From: Paenibacillus sp. JCM 10914
Lineage (GTDB): Bacteria > Bacillota > Bacilli > Paenibacillales > Paenibacillaceae
Direction of reading: 5' to 3'
DNA: 64,000 nucleotides
Assembly: GCF_001315105.1 (NCBI RefSeq)
Contig: NZ_BAZR01000015.1
Location: forward strand, 1-64,000
The position numbers were made by a program, and so were the translations under genes. The notes beneath the pieces were generated by a model that searched no databases, had not been told where the DNA came from, and saw only the letters and a program-made list of their open reading frames with translations. Position 1 is the stretch's first letter; each line of letters starts with the position of its first letter. Below are positions 8,741 through 18,124 of this stretch, one piece after another.

Positions 8741-10686
8741 TTACTTCATTTTCAGGTTGAGCAGATAGTGCACGAGTGCATCCTGCTGCTCTGGCGTGAA
8801 TCCGCTGCTCTCATCGACCCAGAATTCATGTCCCTGTCCTGTAACGTGAGTATCTCTCATCCTCTTATCTTGGAGGTTAGCCTCCAGGACCTGTTGTCTT
8901 AATTTGCGGTCGATCATGGCTTTCAAGCTGTTATAGGGATCGGGACGGATTCCCTTCATCAGCGTAGCAGGTACGCCCGCTTGGCTCACATTCGGTCCAA
9001 CAGCAACACCGCCGTCATGCAGATAAGGTGCGGACCAGCGAAGACCAATCAGCCCTTTGACTTTGTAACCTCCAGCCGTTGGCTCATGGCCGAATCCCAA
9101 TTTGATCTGTTCCGCATCAATGCCATTCGTGGGTACTTTAACCGCCTTGGCGTCAGGGGGAAGCGGAACGGGGGTGTCAGGAGAATAGAACTCTGGTTCA
9201 CCCATCAAATGCTGGGTTCGGCGAAACGCTTTAGCTCGGGCAGGCTCTGTCCCGATATCTTGCGCCCGCATGATTCGGTTATTCGTATAAGCATCTCCGG
9301 CGTGACAAGTAATACACTGGGCTTTTTTGAACACCTCCGCCCCCATGCTCATACGCTTGGTGTCCGTTGTAGTGGTTTCCGGGGGTCTGATCGTATTCTG
9401 ATAGGCAGACATGGCATTAACTTGTTCCCCGGCCTTAAAGCTGGAGAACTAATGTATAGCCCGTCTGGCGCGATGGCAGATACCTTCGGGTAATTCGGAA
9501 CCTTAATGACTTCATTGGTGCCCGGCGTATCTGGATTCGGATCCAGGAGCTTGAAGAAATCGGTTGGCTTGATGCCGCTGTTCGGATCGTAGCGGAATTT
9601 GGGATTAGCAGCGTTCTGCAGAATCGTGCCCAGATATATTTCGCGGTCGATGCCCCATAGCTTGTCACTGATATCCATCTGGCTAAGCGTGTCCGTATTC
9701 TGAGCATGAACGTTGTTGCTGAAGGTGCTAAGACCTTTGAAGGGTCCTACGGCAGCGAAACCACTCCAGCTATAGGGGTGGCCACCTTTGGTGAACATAT
9801 CCGGAATCTGGGTAATGTCGCTGACCAGGTCGACGGTTGTATCAAAATTACCCGGCGCCCACTTTAGCAGGTTGCGGTCGACAGCGTCCTCGAGCAGCTT
9901 CGGGTCTGGCAGTGCTTCCGCAGACCCTTGCGAATTCGTAACGGAGCGATTCTCATCCTGGATATAATCAACCAGCTTCGTGACATCGGTATGCGTGAAA
10001 TACGCTGCGCTGTTAGTGGCCAAAGCCATGATTAGTCCTAAATTTAAATCTGTGTTCGGCGCTCCTTCAACGACCATGCCGCTTTCGCGGTTGACTGTCG
10101 CATGGCAGGCCATGCAGCCGATCCCGATTTTGGCCCGACCTTCCGCATATTTCACCGTCATGCCGATCGGAGCGTAAGCGCCTTTAGCAACGTCAAGTCC
10201 AGTGTCAATGATCTCGCCCTTATGAAACAATCTGCCGCCGACGGTTACATCGTGATCCAGTTCAACCCGAAGGTTGTCGGTACCCTTTCCTTCGAGACGA
10301 ACGATCGCCTCCATGATGTTGGAGATCTTCAAGGGGCCGCTCGCAATACCTAATACATCGGACAAAAATATCTCATTGCCAAACGTTTCCTCATAGAGTG
10401 TACGTCGTCCTAACTTAAGCATGTCGTCCGTAACCTCTACAGCGCCATTGGCTGGTTGGAGGCGGGCATTCAACGGCTGCATGCCACCAGGAACGGTTAA
10501 CGTCTTCCCCCAAATATCGTACTGGCGTAATGAACTGAACTGCTGAGCTCGTATTGCCGTGGCATTGTCTAGTTTATGCTCCGGCGGAGTGTAGGCGTAT
10601 TCCGGCTCGCCAATATATGCTGCGAGCCAGCCGGTTCCGATGAGAGCCAGGGGAACGAGCAGCAAGATCCAGCTTGATTTCTTCAT
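8741..10686 (-). CDS. Membrane-anchored di-heme c-type cytochrome (one-base frameshift near 9420)
   Basis: Restoring one base joins two leftward frames into a 648-residue protein. An N-terminal signal/anchor (WILLLVPLALIGTGWLAAYI) precedes an extracellular region with a first heme site, GCMACH (about residue 205), and a second, QCITCH (about residue 458). An LNLKMK C-terminus follows a cytochrome c-like helix. The first frame drifts after SSPALRPGNK, while the second begins MSAYQNTIRPPET. One base restored at 9419-9421 gives PGNKVNAMSAYQN. The architecture suggests an electron-transfer or peroxidase-like protein on the outer face of the membrane; I cannot name the partner. AAAGGGTG upstream of ATG 10686 supports the start. 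Confidence 0.8.
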
Positions 10687-10751
10687 ATCGGTTCACCCTT
10701 TGACAAACAGATCTGATGCATCATTATTGTTCGTTACCGAGTGACAAGCGT

Positions 10752-11030
10752 CTAATCAACCTCTACGTCATGGCGCAAGGGAGATTCGGCATTCACTTGT
10801 TTATCAGGCCCCTTCTCTTTTGGAACAAGACGTTCATCCGTTCTGCCTTGATGGTGGTTATCGAAATCATATTCCGTCAATTGCCACTCCGTGGATCCTT
10901 TTTGGGGGTCGAAGGGGAAGGCTTCACCGCGTTTCAAATATTCCTCGCGTCCCCATTCATTGGTATAAATCCCATCGACTTCAACCTCTTCACTTGAAAT
11001 GGGGTGGAGATCCTTATCTTTTCCAGCCAT
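10752..11030 (-). CDS. Small hydrophilic hypothetical protein
   Basis: A 92-residue protein starting MAGKDKDLHPISSEEVEVDG, with no signal peptide, membrane segment or cysteine. AGAGGAG about 8 bases upstream decides ATG 11030; an upstream in-frame start would lack a ribosome site. It is highly charged and probably soluble. It lies 65 bases upstream of the cytochrome gene in the same direction, but there is no evidence of a functional link. Confidence 0.65.
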   Translation of the reverse strand: MAGKDKDLHPISSEEVEVDGIYTNEWGREEYLKRGEAFPFDPQKGSTEWQLTEYDFDNHHQGRTDERLVPKEKGPDKQVNAESPLRHDVEVD

Positions 11031-11100
11031 GCTGCATGCTCCTCTCAGGTATACTTTAAAAATCATTCATAACGCATAAAGTAACCAGAAGGTTGAAGCT

Positions 11101-12132
11101 CTATCCCTGAAATACGGATTTCAGGTGATTCAAGATATGTCGCTCCAGCAGGACGCGGGGACTCTTCCAGCGGCTCACCTTGCTGTCTGCCGTAAATACG
11201 ATGACGGAGTTTAGTTGCGGAAAAAGATAGATCTGCTGCCCTCCATGGCCATGTGCAAGGGCGTATGTGGTTTCATTAATCTTGCCTGTCCACCACTGAT
11301 AGCCGTAATCGCCAAAAGCGGGATAGCCTTTTACCTGCGGTTGGAGCGCCTCTTTGAGCCATTCTGTAGGTATAATGTTACTGTTCTGCCAGTTCCCATC
11401 GTTCATGCAGCAATGTCCGAATTTAGCCATATCTCTAGAAGTGAGATGGAGGCCGACATGGCCCATACTATGTCCCTCGGGACTTGGAGACCATGCGGTA
11501 TGCTGAATGCCGAGCGGTTCAAAGAGATGCAGGCGTGCATAGGCATACGCGTCCATGCCGGTTCCTTTACTAATCGCAGCAGAGAGCAGATGCGAATCGG
11601 TGCTGCGGTATTGAAATGTGCCGATATCCTGCTGGACAATCGGCAGGGAGAGGGCATAACGGACCCACTGTCGGTTTCTGTGAAAGCGATGGATCAGCGG
11701 CTCGCCCAGCTTTTTTCCCGTTTGCCAAGCAAAGCCCGAGGTCATGGTAAGCAAATGTCGAAGGGACAGCTTCTTCAGTGCGGGATGGGTTTGGGCAGGA
11801 ATCAGTTGACGGAATACGTCATAGACCGATGCATCAACAGAGGGGACTTCACCGCGCGATACGGCGATACCGAGCAGCATGGAGGTGAAACTTTTGGTTG
11901 CGGATCTCAGATCATTCAGTGATTGGACAGTATGTCCACCATAATAACGTTCGTATAGGAGTTGTCCGTCATGGACGAGCAGGAAGCTGCGCATTTTGGG
12001 ATATTGTTTGCGTATGATTTGATCCACCCGGTCCAGAATAGAAGCATCTATGCCATAATCAAGGGGCCGAGCACGCTGAATGTAAGGACTGGAGGCGGTG
12101 GGAGATTGAAGGATCGACTGTTGGTGTGACAT
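11101..12132 (-). CDS. Serine hydrolase, beta-lactamase/class C family
   Basis: A 343-residue cytoplasmic-looking protein with a penicillin-binding/beta-lactamase fold. The SxxK motif appears as SATK within LRSATKSFTSMLL. The second motif appears as YRSTDSH, with Tyr as the general base, and the third position is HGHGGQ. Substrates of this family range from D-amino-acid peptides to esters, so the specific reaction is not predicted. AGGAGG ten bases upstream decides ATG 12132, and no signal peptide follows. It is transcribed away from the small gene at 12500. Confidence 0.8.
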   Translation of the reverse strand: MSHQQSILQSPTASSPYIQRARPLDYGIDASILDRVDQIIRKQYPKMRSFLLVHDGQLLYERYYGGHTVQSLNDLRSATKSFTSMLLGIAVSRGEVPSVDASVYDVFRQLIPAQTHPALKKLSLRHLLTMTSGFAWQTGKKLGEPLIHRFHRNRQWVRYALSLPIVQQDIGTFQYRSTDSHLLSAAISKGTGMDAYAYARLHLFEPLGIQHTAWSPSPEGHSMGHVGLHLTSRDMAKFGHCCMNDGNWQNSNIIPTEWLKEALQPQVKGYPAFGDYGYQWWTGKINETTYALAHGHGGQQIYLFPQLNSVIVFTADSKVSRWKSPRVLLERHILNHLKSVFQG

Positions 12133-12499
12133 GGACAGAAACCTCCTGTTTTCTATATTCAAGAGCAGTTAGGTCAATAGGGTACGCTTATATCTTAACC
12201 ATTTGCGGGCCGGCAGTTTCGGTTCATCAAAATCAAATGAAGATACCTAAACAAAAAAACATTTTTTGGGAAAGATGAAACAAACAGAAGAATATGATAT
12301 AATATATGAATGATCAAGAATGTTTCAGTTACGTGCTTATATGGGTATGTAAAGTGTCAGGTGCATTGGTAAGTTGCTGAATATCAACCTAATCATCACC
12401 GTAAGAACTGCAATTTGGCTTCAACTTAATGAGGTAGATCTTTTCGGCATTCTCTTTAAACGGAGTTTTATATTCCACACGTTTTGGGAGGGATCCATC
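12133..12499. promoter_or_regulatory. Divergent intergenic region with an extended -10 promoter
   Basis: 367 bases without a gene between the serine hydrolase and the small gene at 12500. TGATATAAT (TG at 12295-12296, TATAAT at 12298-12303) is a good extended -10 for rightward transcription, giving a leader of about 190 bases. No matching -35 is obvious. I see no hairpin or repeat in the leader. Confidence 0.4.
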
Positions 12500-12688
12500 A
12501 TGGCAACGAAAGGTCACAATGAGGTTAAGGAAAGTCTGCGGGAAATGACACGAATTTTCCGGCCTAAAGATCCGAAAAAATTTGTAAAGGAGTATGTCCG
12601 GAAGTACCATATTATGGGGGGCTACGAGGAAGAACTTACACTCGTGGTTGAACACGAACTAGGGAAGTTAAATTCCTCCGTTTCGTAA
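12500..12688 (+). CDS. Small conserved hypothetical protein
   Basis: A 62-residue basic, soluble protein starting MATKGHNEVKESLREMTRIF. GGGAGGGATCC precedes ATG 12500, making it the best start although the frame is open further upstream. It contains a PKDPKKFVKEYVRKYH stretch that looks helical. A T-rich terminator follows at 12781-12815, so it is probably monocistronic. The family is not recognised. Confidence 0.6.
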   Translation: MATKGHNEVKESLREMTRIFRPKDPKKFVKEYVRKYHIMGGYEEELTLVVEHELGKLNSSVS

Positions 12689-12780
12689 CTGTTCTGCACC
12701 TGATCCGTAGAAATATAACCAAGCACGTTAATCCTGTTCATCATTAATGATATGAACCATCTTAGATAATATGGTTAAAC

Positions 12781-12815
12781 ACCGTTTTCGGGTACTCCCC
12801 GGAAGCGGTTTTTTT
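12781..12815 (+). terminator. Rho-independent terminator
   Basis: The stem ACCGTTTTCGGG...CCCCGGAAGCGGT (with wobble pairs) is followed by a run of T residues, downstream of the small gene ending at 12688. Confidence 0.8.
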
Positions 12816-12915
12816 AATGTAGGGATCGTCGCGTTTTGGGCGCTCATGCAGGGTATTTTCAAATCCTCTCACATATATTAGTAGCAGACGGTAAGGGTGA
12901 GGGGGCTTAGCAGGC

Positions 12916-13665
12916 ATGAGAACTCAGCTCAAACGAACAGAAGAAATCGGCTACATTCGAGAGGCGGGAAACATCCTGGCTACATGTCATCGAGAAATCG
13001 CCAAGAAGATCAAACCGGGGATAACAACGATGCAAATTGATGCCCTGGTAGAACGTTTTCTGGAAAAGAAAGGCGCCACGCCGGAGCAAAAAGGGTATAA
13101 GGGATTTCCATTCGCCACATGCGCATCGGTCAATGATATCGTCTGTCACGGATTCCCGAATGATCGTCCCCTCAAGGAAGGGGATATCGTTACGATTGAT
13201 ATGGTCGTCAACCGGAACGGGTGGCTGGCGGATTCTGGTTGGACGTATGCTGTCGGGAATGTCTCGCCAGAGGTAGCCGGATTCATGAAGCATACCCGCG
13301 AAGCTTTATTCAAGGGGATTGCGGCAGCACAGCTTGGCGCGTCACTGGGGGATATCGGTCATGCGATTGAACAGGTGGCTGAACGCGAGGGGTATGGCAT
13401 TGTCAGGCCGCTTGTCGGGCATGGAATAGGACGTGCGATTCATGAGCCTCCAGATGTGCCGAATTATGGTATTGCTGGCAAAGGGCCGAAGCTGAAGGAA
13501 GGGATGGTCATCACGATTGAGCCGGTGTTCACTCTTGGAAGCTCGGGAGCGGTTTATTGGGGCGACGACGGCTGGACCATCTCGAGCGCGGACGGTTCAA
13601 TCGGTGCCCAGTATGAACATACGATTGCAATTACCAAGAACGGACCTGTAATTTTGACGGATTAA
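12916..13665 (+). CDS. map: Methionine aminopeptidase, type I
   Basis: Removes the initiator Met from nascent proteins in the cytoplasm. The 249-residue length is standard. The substrate His lies in VCHGFP. The metal ligands are the Asp residues in TIDMVV and LADSGWTY, His in GHGIGRAIHEPP, Glu in TIEPVF and Glu in QYEHTI. The start MRTQLKRTEEIGYIREAG is normal, with GAGGGGG upstream. It is likely a second, stand-alone copy, since it is not next to secY/adk/infA here. A hairpin with a short T run follows at 13690-13739. Confidence 0.93.
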   Translation: MRTQLKRTEEIGYIREAGNILATCHREIAKKIKPGITTMQIDALVERFLEKKGATPEQKGYKGFPFATCASVNDIVCHGFPNDRPLKEGDIVTIDMVVNRNGWLADSGWTYAVGNVSPEVAGFMKHTREALFKGIAAAQLGASLGDIGHAIEQVAEREGYGIVRPLVGHGIGRAIHEPPDVPNYGIAGKGPKLKEGMVITIEPVFTLGSSGAVYWGDDGWTISSADGSIGAQYEHTIAITKNGPVILTD

Positions 13666-13689
13666 GATTTAGAAAAATATCGCATAATA

Positions 13690-13739
13690 ATAGGAGATAT
13701 ATTCTCTGGAAAAGGTCAGGGAAGGATATCTCCTATTTT
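13690..13739 (+). terminator. Terminator after map
   Basis: A perfect 11-bp stem (ATAGGAGATAT at 13690-13700 with ATATCTCCTAT at 13726-13736) is followed by TTT. The T run is short, so strength is uncertain. Confidence 0.65.
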
Positions 13740-13882
13740 GAGCTGAGCGAGTATTGGATGTACAAGCAGAATGCTGGCCGATTCAAAATAGCGGAATTGA
13801 CTGTATATATAGCGTAGAACCACGGTTAAACACAGGTTGTGAATATTGTCGAATGATGGAATGCGCGGTTGCAAATAGACTT

Positions 13883-13896
13883 TGAAAGCGATTGCA
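13883..13896 (+). promoter_or_regulatory. cre-like CcpA site upstream of the cta operon
   Basis: TGAAAGCGATTGCA matches the cre consensus TGWAANCGNTNWCA at all but one position. It lies about 60 bases upstream of the -35 of the ctaC promoter. CcpA control of caa3 oxidase genes is known in Bacillus; binding here is inferred. Confidence 0.5.
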
Positions 13897-13935
13897 AAAT
13901 CAATAACGGCGCGACTTTGACGACTTTTCGAACAA

Positions 13936-13955
13936 TTTGTGAACTGCCTGTGAAT
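13936..13955 (+). promoter_or_regulatory. Tandem ResD-like boxes
   Basis: TTTGTGAA (13936-13943) and CTGTGAAT (13948-13955) are direct repeats of TGTGAA spaced 11 bases apart, ending two bases before the -35. Both spacing and sequence resemble ResD activator sites of respiratory genes. Confidence 0.45.
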
Positions 13956-13957
13956 GA

Positions 13958-13986
13958 TTGACAAAAGCAACCCATGAACTTATATT
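13958..13986 (+). promoter_or_regulatory. Sigma-A promoter of the ctaCDEF operon
   Basis: TTGACA (13958-13963), a 17-base spacer, then TATATT (13981-13986). It gives a leader of about 105 bases before ctaC. The rest of the gene-free stretch 13666-14099 holds the terminator after map and the cre-like and ResD-like boxes. Confidence 0.75.
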
Positions 13987-14099
13987 TAATAAGTGATTGC
14001 TTTAATTGACAGGATTATTTCATCCGTGATTGTGCAGGTAGATTACCTCTGATTGCGCCGGATGGTAGTCTACGAAAATCGGAAAAGTGGGGTAGATCA

Positions 14100-15149
14100 A
14101 TGATGAAACGGTGGCAGGCTGTAAAGCGTCTTCTTCCTTTAATGGCCATGTTTGCTTTGGTGTTATCCGGCTGCGGCCGAGAGGATCTGTCGGTCATGAG
14201 GCCACAAGGTCCGGTAGCACAAGGTCAACTGGATTTAATTAAGCTCTCCATTTCGATTATGATCGTCGTAATGGTTGTGGTATTTGCAATTGCCGCTTAC
14301 GTGCTTGTTAAGTTCCGCAGAAGAAAGGGAAACAATGAAATTCCTGAGCAAGTAGAAGGTAACCATAAGCTGGAGATCATCTGGACAGCGATTCCGTTGC
14401 TCCTCGTACTCGTGCTTGCAGTTCCTACTATTCAAAAGGTATTTGCTTATGGTGAAAGTGACTGGAATAATCCAGACGCTCTGAAGGTGGAAGTAACTTC
14501 GCATCAATTCTGGTGGGAGTTCTATTATCCAGACCAAGATGTGAGAACGGGTCAAGAGCTGATCATTCCGGTAGGCAAGAAAATATCGTTCCAATTGAAA
14601 ACAAATGATGTACTTCACTCCTTCTGGGTACCATCGCTTGGCGGTAAAATGGATACCAATGCAGAGGGCAGCGTCAACTACTTGACATTAGTTGCTGACA
14701 AAGCGGATACATACATTGGTAAATGCGCCGAGCTCTGCGGACAATCGCACGGATTCATGGAATTCCGGGTGAAAGCAGTGGATGATGCAACGTTTGACCG
14801 ATGGGTAACAGCAATGAAAGCGCCTGCTGTACTTCCTGCGGATAATGCCCTTGCTGAGAAGTTCAAGACCAACTGTCTCTCTTGCCACGCTGTAGGCGAT
14901 CAGGGCGGAAGTGCGGGTCCTAACCTGACGGGTATGGGATCGCGTGAGACTGTAGCGAGTATCTTGCTGAACGATATAAGCGGCAAACCAGGAACGAAGC
15001 CAGTTAAGGACAACATGATTGAATGGCTGATGGAGCCACAGGCTGTAAAACCTGGAAACACGATGCCAAATCCGAAGGATCTTGGTTTCAGTGACGAGGA
15101 AATCGAGCAACTTGCCGATTACTTAGCCAATTATAAGTTGGATTATTAA
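14100..15149 (+). CDS. ctaC: caa3 cytochrome c oxidase subunit II (CtaC) with fused cytochrome c domain
   Basis: Subunit II of the terminal heme-copper oxidase. It receives electrons at its CuA centre and its own heme c. The 349-residue lipoprotein has a signal with lipobox LSGC (Cys about residue 25) and two membrane helices between residues 40 and 120. A cupredoxin domain carries the CuA loop CAELCGQSHGFMEF (about 209-222). A C-terminal cytochrome c domain has CLSCH (about 258-262) and the distal Met in GNTMPNP. It is first in the operon; ctaD follows after 32 bases. Confidence 0.95.
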   Translation: MMKRWQAVKRLLPLMAMFALVLSGCGREDLSVMRPQGPVAQGQLDLIKLSISIMIVVMVVVFAIAAYVLVKFRRRKGNNEIPEQVEGNHKLEIIWTAIPLLLVLVLAVPTIQKVFAYGESDWNNPDALKVEVTSHQFWWEFYYPDQDVRTGQELIIPVGKKISFQLKTNDVLHSFWVPSLGGKMDTNAEGSVNYLTLVADKADTYIGKCAELCGQSHGFMEFRVKAVDDATFDRWVTAMKAPAVLPADNALAEKFKTNCLSCHAVGDQGGSAGPNLTGMGSRETVASILLNDISGKPGTKPVKDNMIEWLMEPQAVKPGNTMPNPKDLGFSDEEIEQLADYLANYKLDY

Positions 15150-15181
15150 TACAGCAAGAACTTTAAAAGGGGGTACAAACC

Positions 15182-17080
15182 TTGGCTCATGCTCATGCTA
15201 ATAGCCATAGCGTCAAACGCTATTCAGGGATCATGGATTGGTTAACAACCGTGGACCATAAGAAGATCGGGATATTATACCTGATAGCGGGCGGCTTCTT
15301 CTTCGGGATCGGTGGTATTGAAGCGATACTGATTCGTCTTCAACTGATTAAACCGATGAACGACTTGGTATCGGCTCAAGTATTTAATGAATTGATTACA
15401 ATGCATGGAACCACGATGATCTTCCTGGGCGTCATGCCGATCATCTTCGCACTGATGAATGCGGTAGTTCCATTGCAGATCGGGGCGCGCGACGTTGCGT
15501 TCCCGTTCCTGAACTCACTTGGATTTTGGACATTTTTATTCGGTGGATTGTTGCTTAACCTGAGCTGGATTATGGGTGGAGCACCTGATGCAGGATGGAC
15601 ATCCTATCCGCCGCTGTCTTCTAATGAATATTCGCCTACGCACGGCGTCGACTTCTACACGATCGGCTTGCAGATAGCCGGTATTGGTACGTTGATCGGG
15701 GGGATTAACTTCCTGGCAACGATCATTACCATGCGTGCACCAGGTATGTCGTTCATGAGAATGCCGATGTTTACATGGACCGTGTTCATCACTTCGGCTA
15801 TGATCCTGTTCGCATTCCCTGCGATTACGGTAGGTCTGGTATTGCTAAGTTTTGACCGACTGCTCGGAGCGAATTTCTTCGATGTAGCATCCGGCGGTAA
15901 TCCCGTATTGTGGCAGCATATTTTCTGGATTTTCGGTCACCCTGAAGTATATATTCTGATCCTGCCGGCGTTCGGTATCATTTCAGAAGTTATCCCGGCA
16001 TTCTCGCGTAAACGTCTGTTTGGATATAGTTCCATGGTGTTCGCAACCATCCTGATCGCCTTCTTGGGCTTCATGGTTTGGGCTCACCACATGTTTACGA
16101 CAGGACTTGGCCCGGTAGCGAATGCGCTCTTCTCCATCGCAACGATGCTGATCGCGGTTCCTACGGGTATCAAAATCTTTAACTGGCTCTTTACGATGTG
16201 GGGCGGTCAGATCCGCTTTACGAGTGCGAATCTGTACGCCATCGGTTTCATTCCAACCTTCGTTATGGGTGGCGTAACCGGCGTTATGCTGGCATCTGCT
16301 CCGGCAGACTTCCAGTTCCATGACACGTACTTCGTTGTCGCTCACTTCCACTACGTTATCGTAGGCGGTCTGGTGTTCGGTCTGTTCTCAGGTCTCCACT
16401 ACTGGTGGCCAAAAATGTTCGGCCGGATTCTGGATGAGAAGTTGGGTAAATTGACGTTCTGGCTATTCGCTATCGGATTCCATCTGACGTTCTTTGTACA
16501 GCATTTCCTGGGACTCCTAGGTATGCAGCGACGGATTGTATCCTATCTGCCGAATCAGAATTTCGATGAATTGAACTTTATCAGTACCATCGGTGCGCTA
16601 TTGATGGGTGTCGGCGTATTGCTGTTCCTGGCAAACGTGATTATGACTACCAGAAAACCTTCGGGCGTAGCAGCAGATCCTTGGGAAGATGGTCGTACAT
16701 TGGAGTGGAGCATTCCTTCACCTCCGCCAGAGTACAACTTTAAGCAAATTCCGCTGGTTCGCGGTCTTGATGCTTACTGGAAAGAGAAGATGGCAGGTAA
16801 TAAAGAGATGACGCCTTCCGAACCGGTAGGACCGATTCATATGCCGTCGCCAACGATCATTCCGTTCATTATGTCGGTAGGCTTGTTCATTGCCGGTCTT
16901 GGATTTATGTTCAGTACGGATGATTTCTCAAATGCGTTTATGGGCTTTATCTTCAATAAGTATATCGTCATGAGTGTCGGTCTTCTGATTACGTTCGCGG
17001 CTATGATCGCACGCTCCTTGAACGATGACCCTGGATATCACATTGAAGTCGAAGAACTTGAAGGGGAGGGGAAAGCATGA
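15182..17080 (+). CDS. ctaD: caa3 cytochrome c oxidase subunit I (CtaD)
   Basis: Catalytic subunit that reduces oxygen to water and pumps protons. The 632-residue protein has at least twelve hydrophobic helices. Low-spin heme ligand region: ITMHGTTMIF. CuB region: GHPEVYILILPAFG (the His-Tyr site), and WAHHMFTTG. Heme a3/a ligands: VAHFHYVIVGG. The start is TTG 15182, placed after AAAAGGGGG; MAHAHANSHSVKRYSG then leads into the first helix. It overlaps ctaE by 4 bases, indicating translational coupling. Confidence 0.97.
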   Translation: MAHAHANSHSVKRYSGIMDWLTTVDHKKIGILYLIAGGFFFGIGGIEAILIRLQLIKPMNDLVSAQVFNELITMHGTTMIFLGVMPIIFALMNAVVPLQIGARDVAFPFLNSLGFWTFLFGGLLLNLSWIMGGAPDAGWTSYPPLSSNEYSPTHGVDFYTIGLQIAGIGTLIGGINFLATIITMRAPGMSFMRMPMFTWTVFITSAMILFAFPAITVGLVLLSFDRLLGANFFDVASGGNPVLWQHIFWIFGHPEVYILILPAFGIISEVIPAFSRKRLFGYSSMVFATILIAFLGFMVWAHHMFTTGLGPVANALFSIATMLIAVPTGIKIFNWLFTMWGGQIRFTSANLYAIGFIPTFVMGGVTGVMLASAPADFQFHDTYFVVAHFHYVIVGGLVFGLFSGLHYWWPKMFGRILDEKLGKLTFWLFAIGFHLTFFVQHFLGLLGMQRRIVSYLPNQNFDELNFISTIGALLMGVGVLLFLANVIMTTRKPSGVAADPWEDGRTLEWSIPSPPPEYNFKQIPLVRGLDAYWKEKMAGNKEMTPSEPVGPIHMPSPTIIPFIMSVGLFIAGLGFMFSTDDFSNAFMGFIFNKYIVMSVGLLITFAAMIARSLNDDPGYHIEVEELEGEGKA

Positions 17081-17697
17081 GCCACGCAGAGCATGTAAAC
17101 GGCGAACTTCCTCACGAGCCGGAAAAAGCAACGCTTGAAGGCCGTAATAAAGTTCTTGGCTTCTGGTTATTTCTTGGCGGCGAGGCTGTACTCTTCGGTA
17201 CATTGTTCGCATCATTTCTCGCGCTGAGAAATCAGACGAATGAAGGACCGAGTGGAATGGAGTTGTTCTCACTGCCGATCACGGCAGTGGCAACCCTCAT
17301 CCTGCTTGTCAGTTCTTTGACCAGTGTATTCGCCATTCAGGCGATGCATCGCCATAACGTTGAGAAGTTGAAGTTGTGGTTGATCGTTACCGTTATTCTC
17401 GGTCTTGGATTCTTGGGATTAGAGATTTACGAGTTCTATGAGTATATCGCGCACTCTGCCTTCGATATGAAGACAAGTGCATTCTCATCTGCATTCTACA
17501 CGCTTGTAGGATTCCACGGTGCGCACGTTGCTTTCGGGGTTGTATGGATTTCAATTCTGATCGCTCAATTGTACAAAAAAGGCTTAACTGTAGTTACTGC
17601 ACCTAAAGTCTATGTGTCTGCTATGTACTGGCACTTTATCGACGTTGTCTGGGTGTTCATCTTCTCGGTCGTATACCTTCTTGGAAAGGTGGGCTAA
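17077..17697 (+). CDS. ctaE: caa3 cytochrome c oxidase subunit III (CtaE)
   Basis: A 206-residue integral membrane subunit with five helices. The conserved subunit III pattern includes GFWLFLGGEAVLFGTLFA near the N-terminus, YEFYEY in the centre and YWHFIDVVWVFIFSVVYL at the C-terminus. ATG 17077 overlaps the ctaD stop by 4 bases and is preceded by GAAGGGGAGGGG. ctaF follows after 3 bases. Confidence 0.95.
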   Translation: MSHAEHVNGELPHEPEKATLEGRNKVLGFWLFLGGEAVLFGTLFASFLALRNQTNEGPSGMELFSLPITAVATLILLVSSLTSVFAIQAMHRHNVEKLKLWLIVTVILGLGFLGLEIYEFYEYIAHSAFDMKTSAFSSAFYTLVGFHGAHVAFGVVWISILIAQLYKKGLTVVTAPKVYVSAMYWHFIDVVWVFIFSVVYLLGKVG

Positions 17698-17700
17698 GGA

Positions 17701-18024
17701 ATGACAGCAAATCAACAATCTAATGAGGGCCCTGTGGTTAAACGCCGCCACCGTGTGGAAGGTCCCGAGAAACATATTGTCGTATTTATCTTTTCCATCG
17801 TACTGACTGCTATCGCCTTTGCTGCAGTTGCGGCAGGCGGCATCAATACAGCGTTTACCATCATCATCTTGCTGGTTATGGCTGTGCTTCAAGTATTCGT
17901 ACAGATGGGTTACTGGATGCACTTGAAAGATAAGGGGCATCTGATGCCAATCCTGTTCATGATCGGTGGGTTCTTCGTAGCAAGTACCTGCATCATCATG
18001 GCACTGTTCTGGGTTTGGTGGTAA
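17701..18024 (+). CDS. ctaF: caa3 cytochrome c oxidase subunit IV (CtaF)
   Basis: A 107-residue membrane protein of the COX IV bacterial type, with three helices after a charged N-terminus (VKRRHRVEGPEKHIVVF). The motif QVFVQMGYWMHLKDKGH between helices 2 and 3 is diagnostic. It completes the oxidase complex. It is followed by an intrinsic terminator at 18030-18063, which separates it from ctaG. Confidence 0.92.
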   Translation: MTANQQSNEGPVVKRRHRVEGPEKHIVVFIFSIVLTAIAFAAVAAGGINTAFTIIILLVMAVLQVFVQMGYWMHLKDKGHLMPILFMIGGFFVASTCIIMALFWVWW

Positions 18025-18029
18025 AATGA

Positions 18030-18063
18030 AAAAGAGGAGGGCTTTATAGCCCCCTCTTTTTTT
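18030..18063 (+). terminator. Rho-independent terminator after ctaF
   Basis: AAAGAGGAGGGCT pairs with AGCCCCCTCTTT and runs into T residues, between ctaF and ctaG. Confidence 0.85.
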
Positions 18064-18124
18064 AAATCGTAGGTCGCTGTCACAATTTCGACAGAATTTA
18101 ACCCGTAATGGGGAGGTTTTTTGA

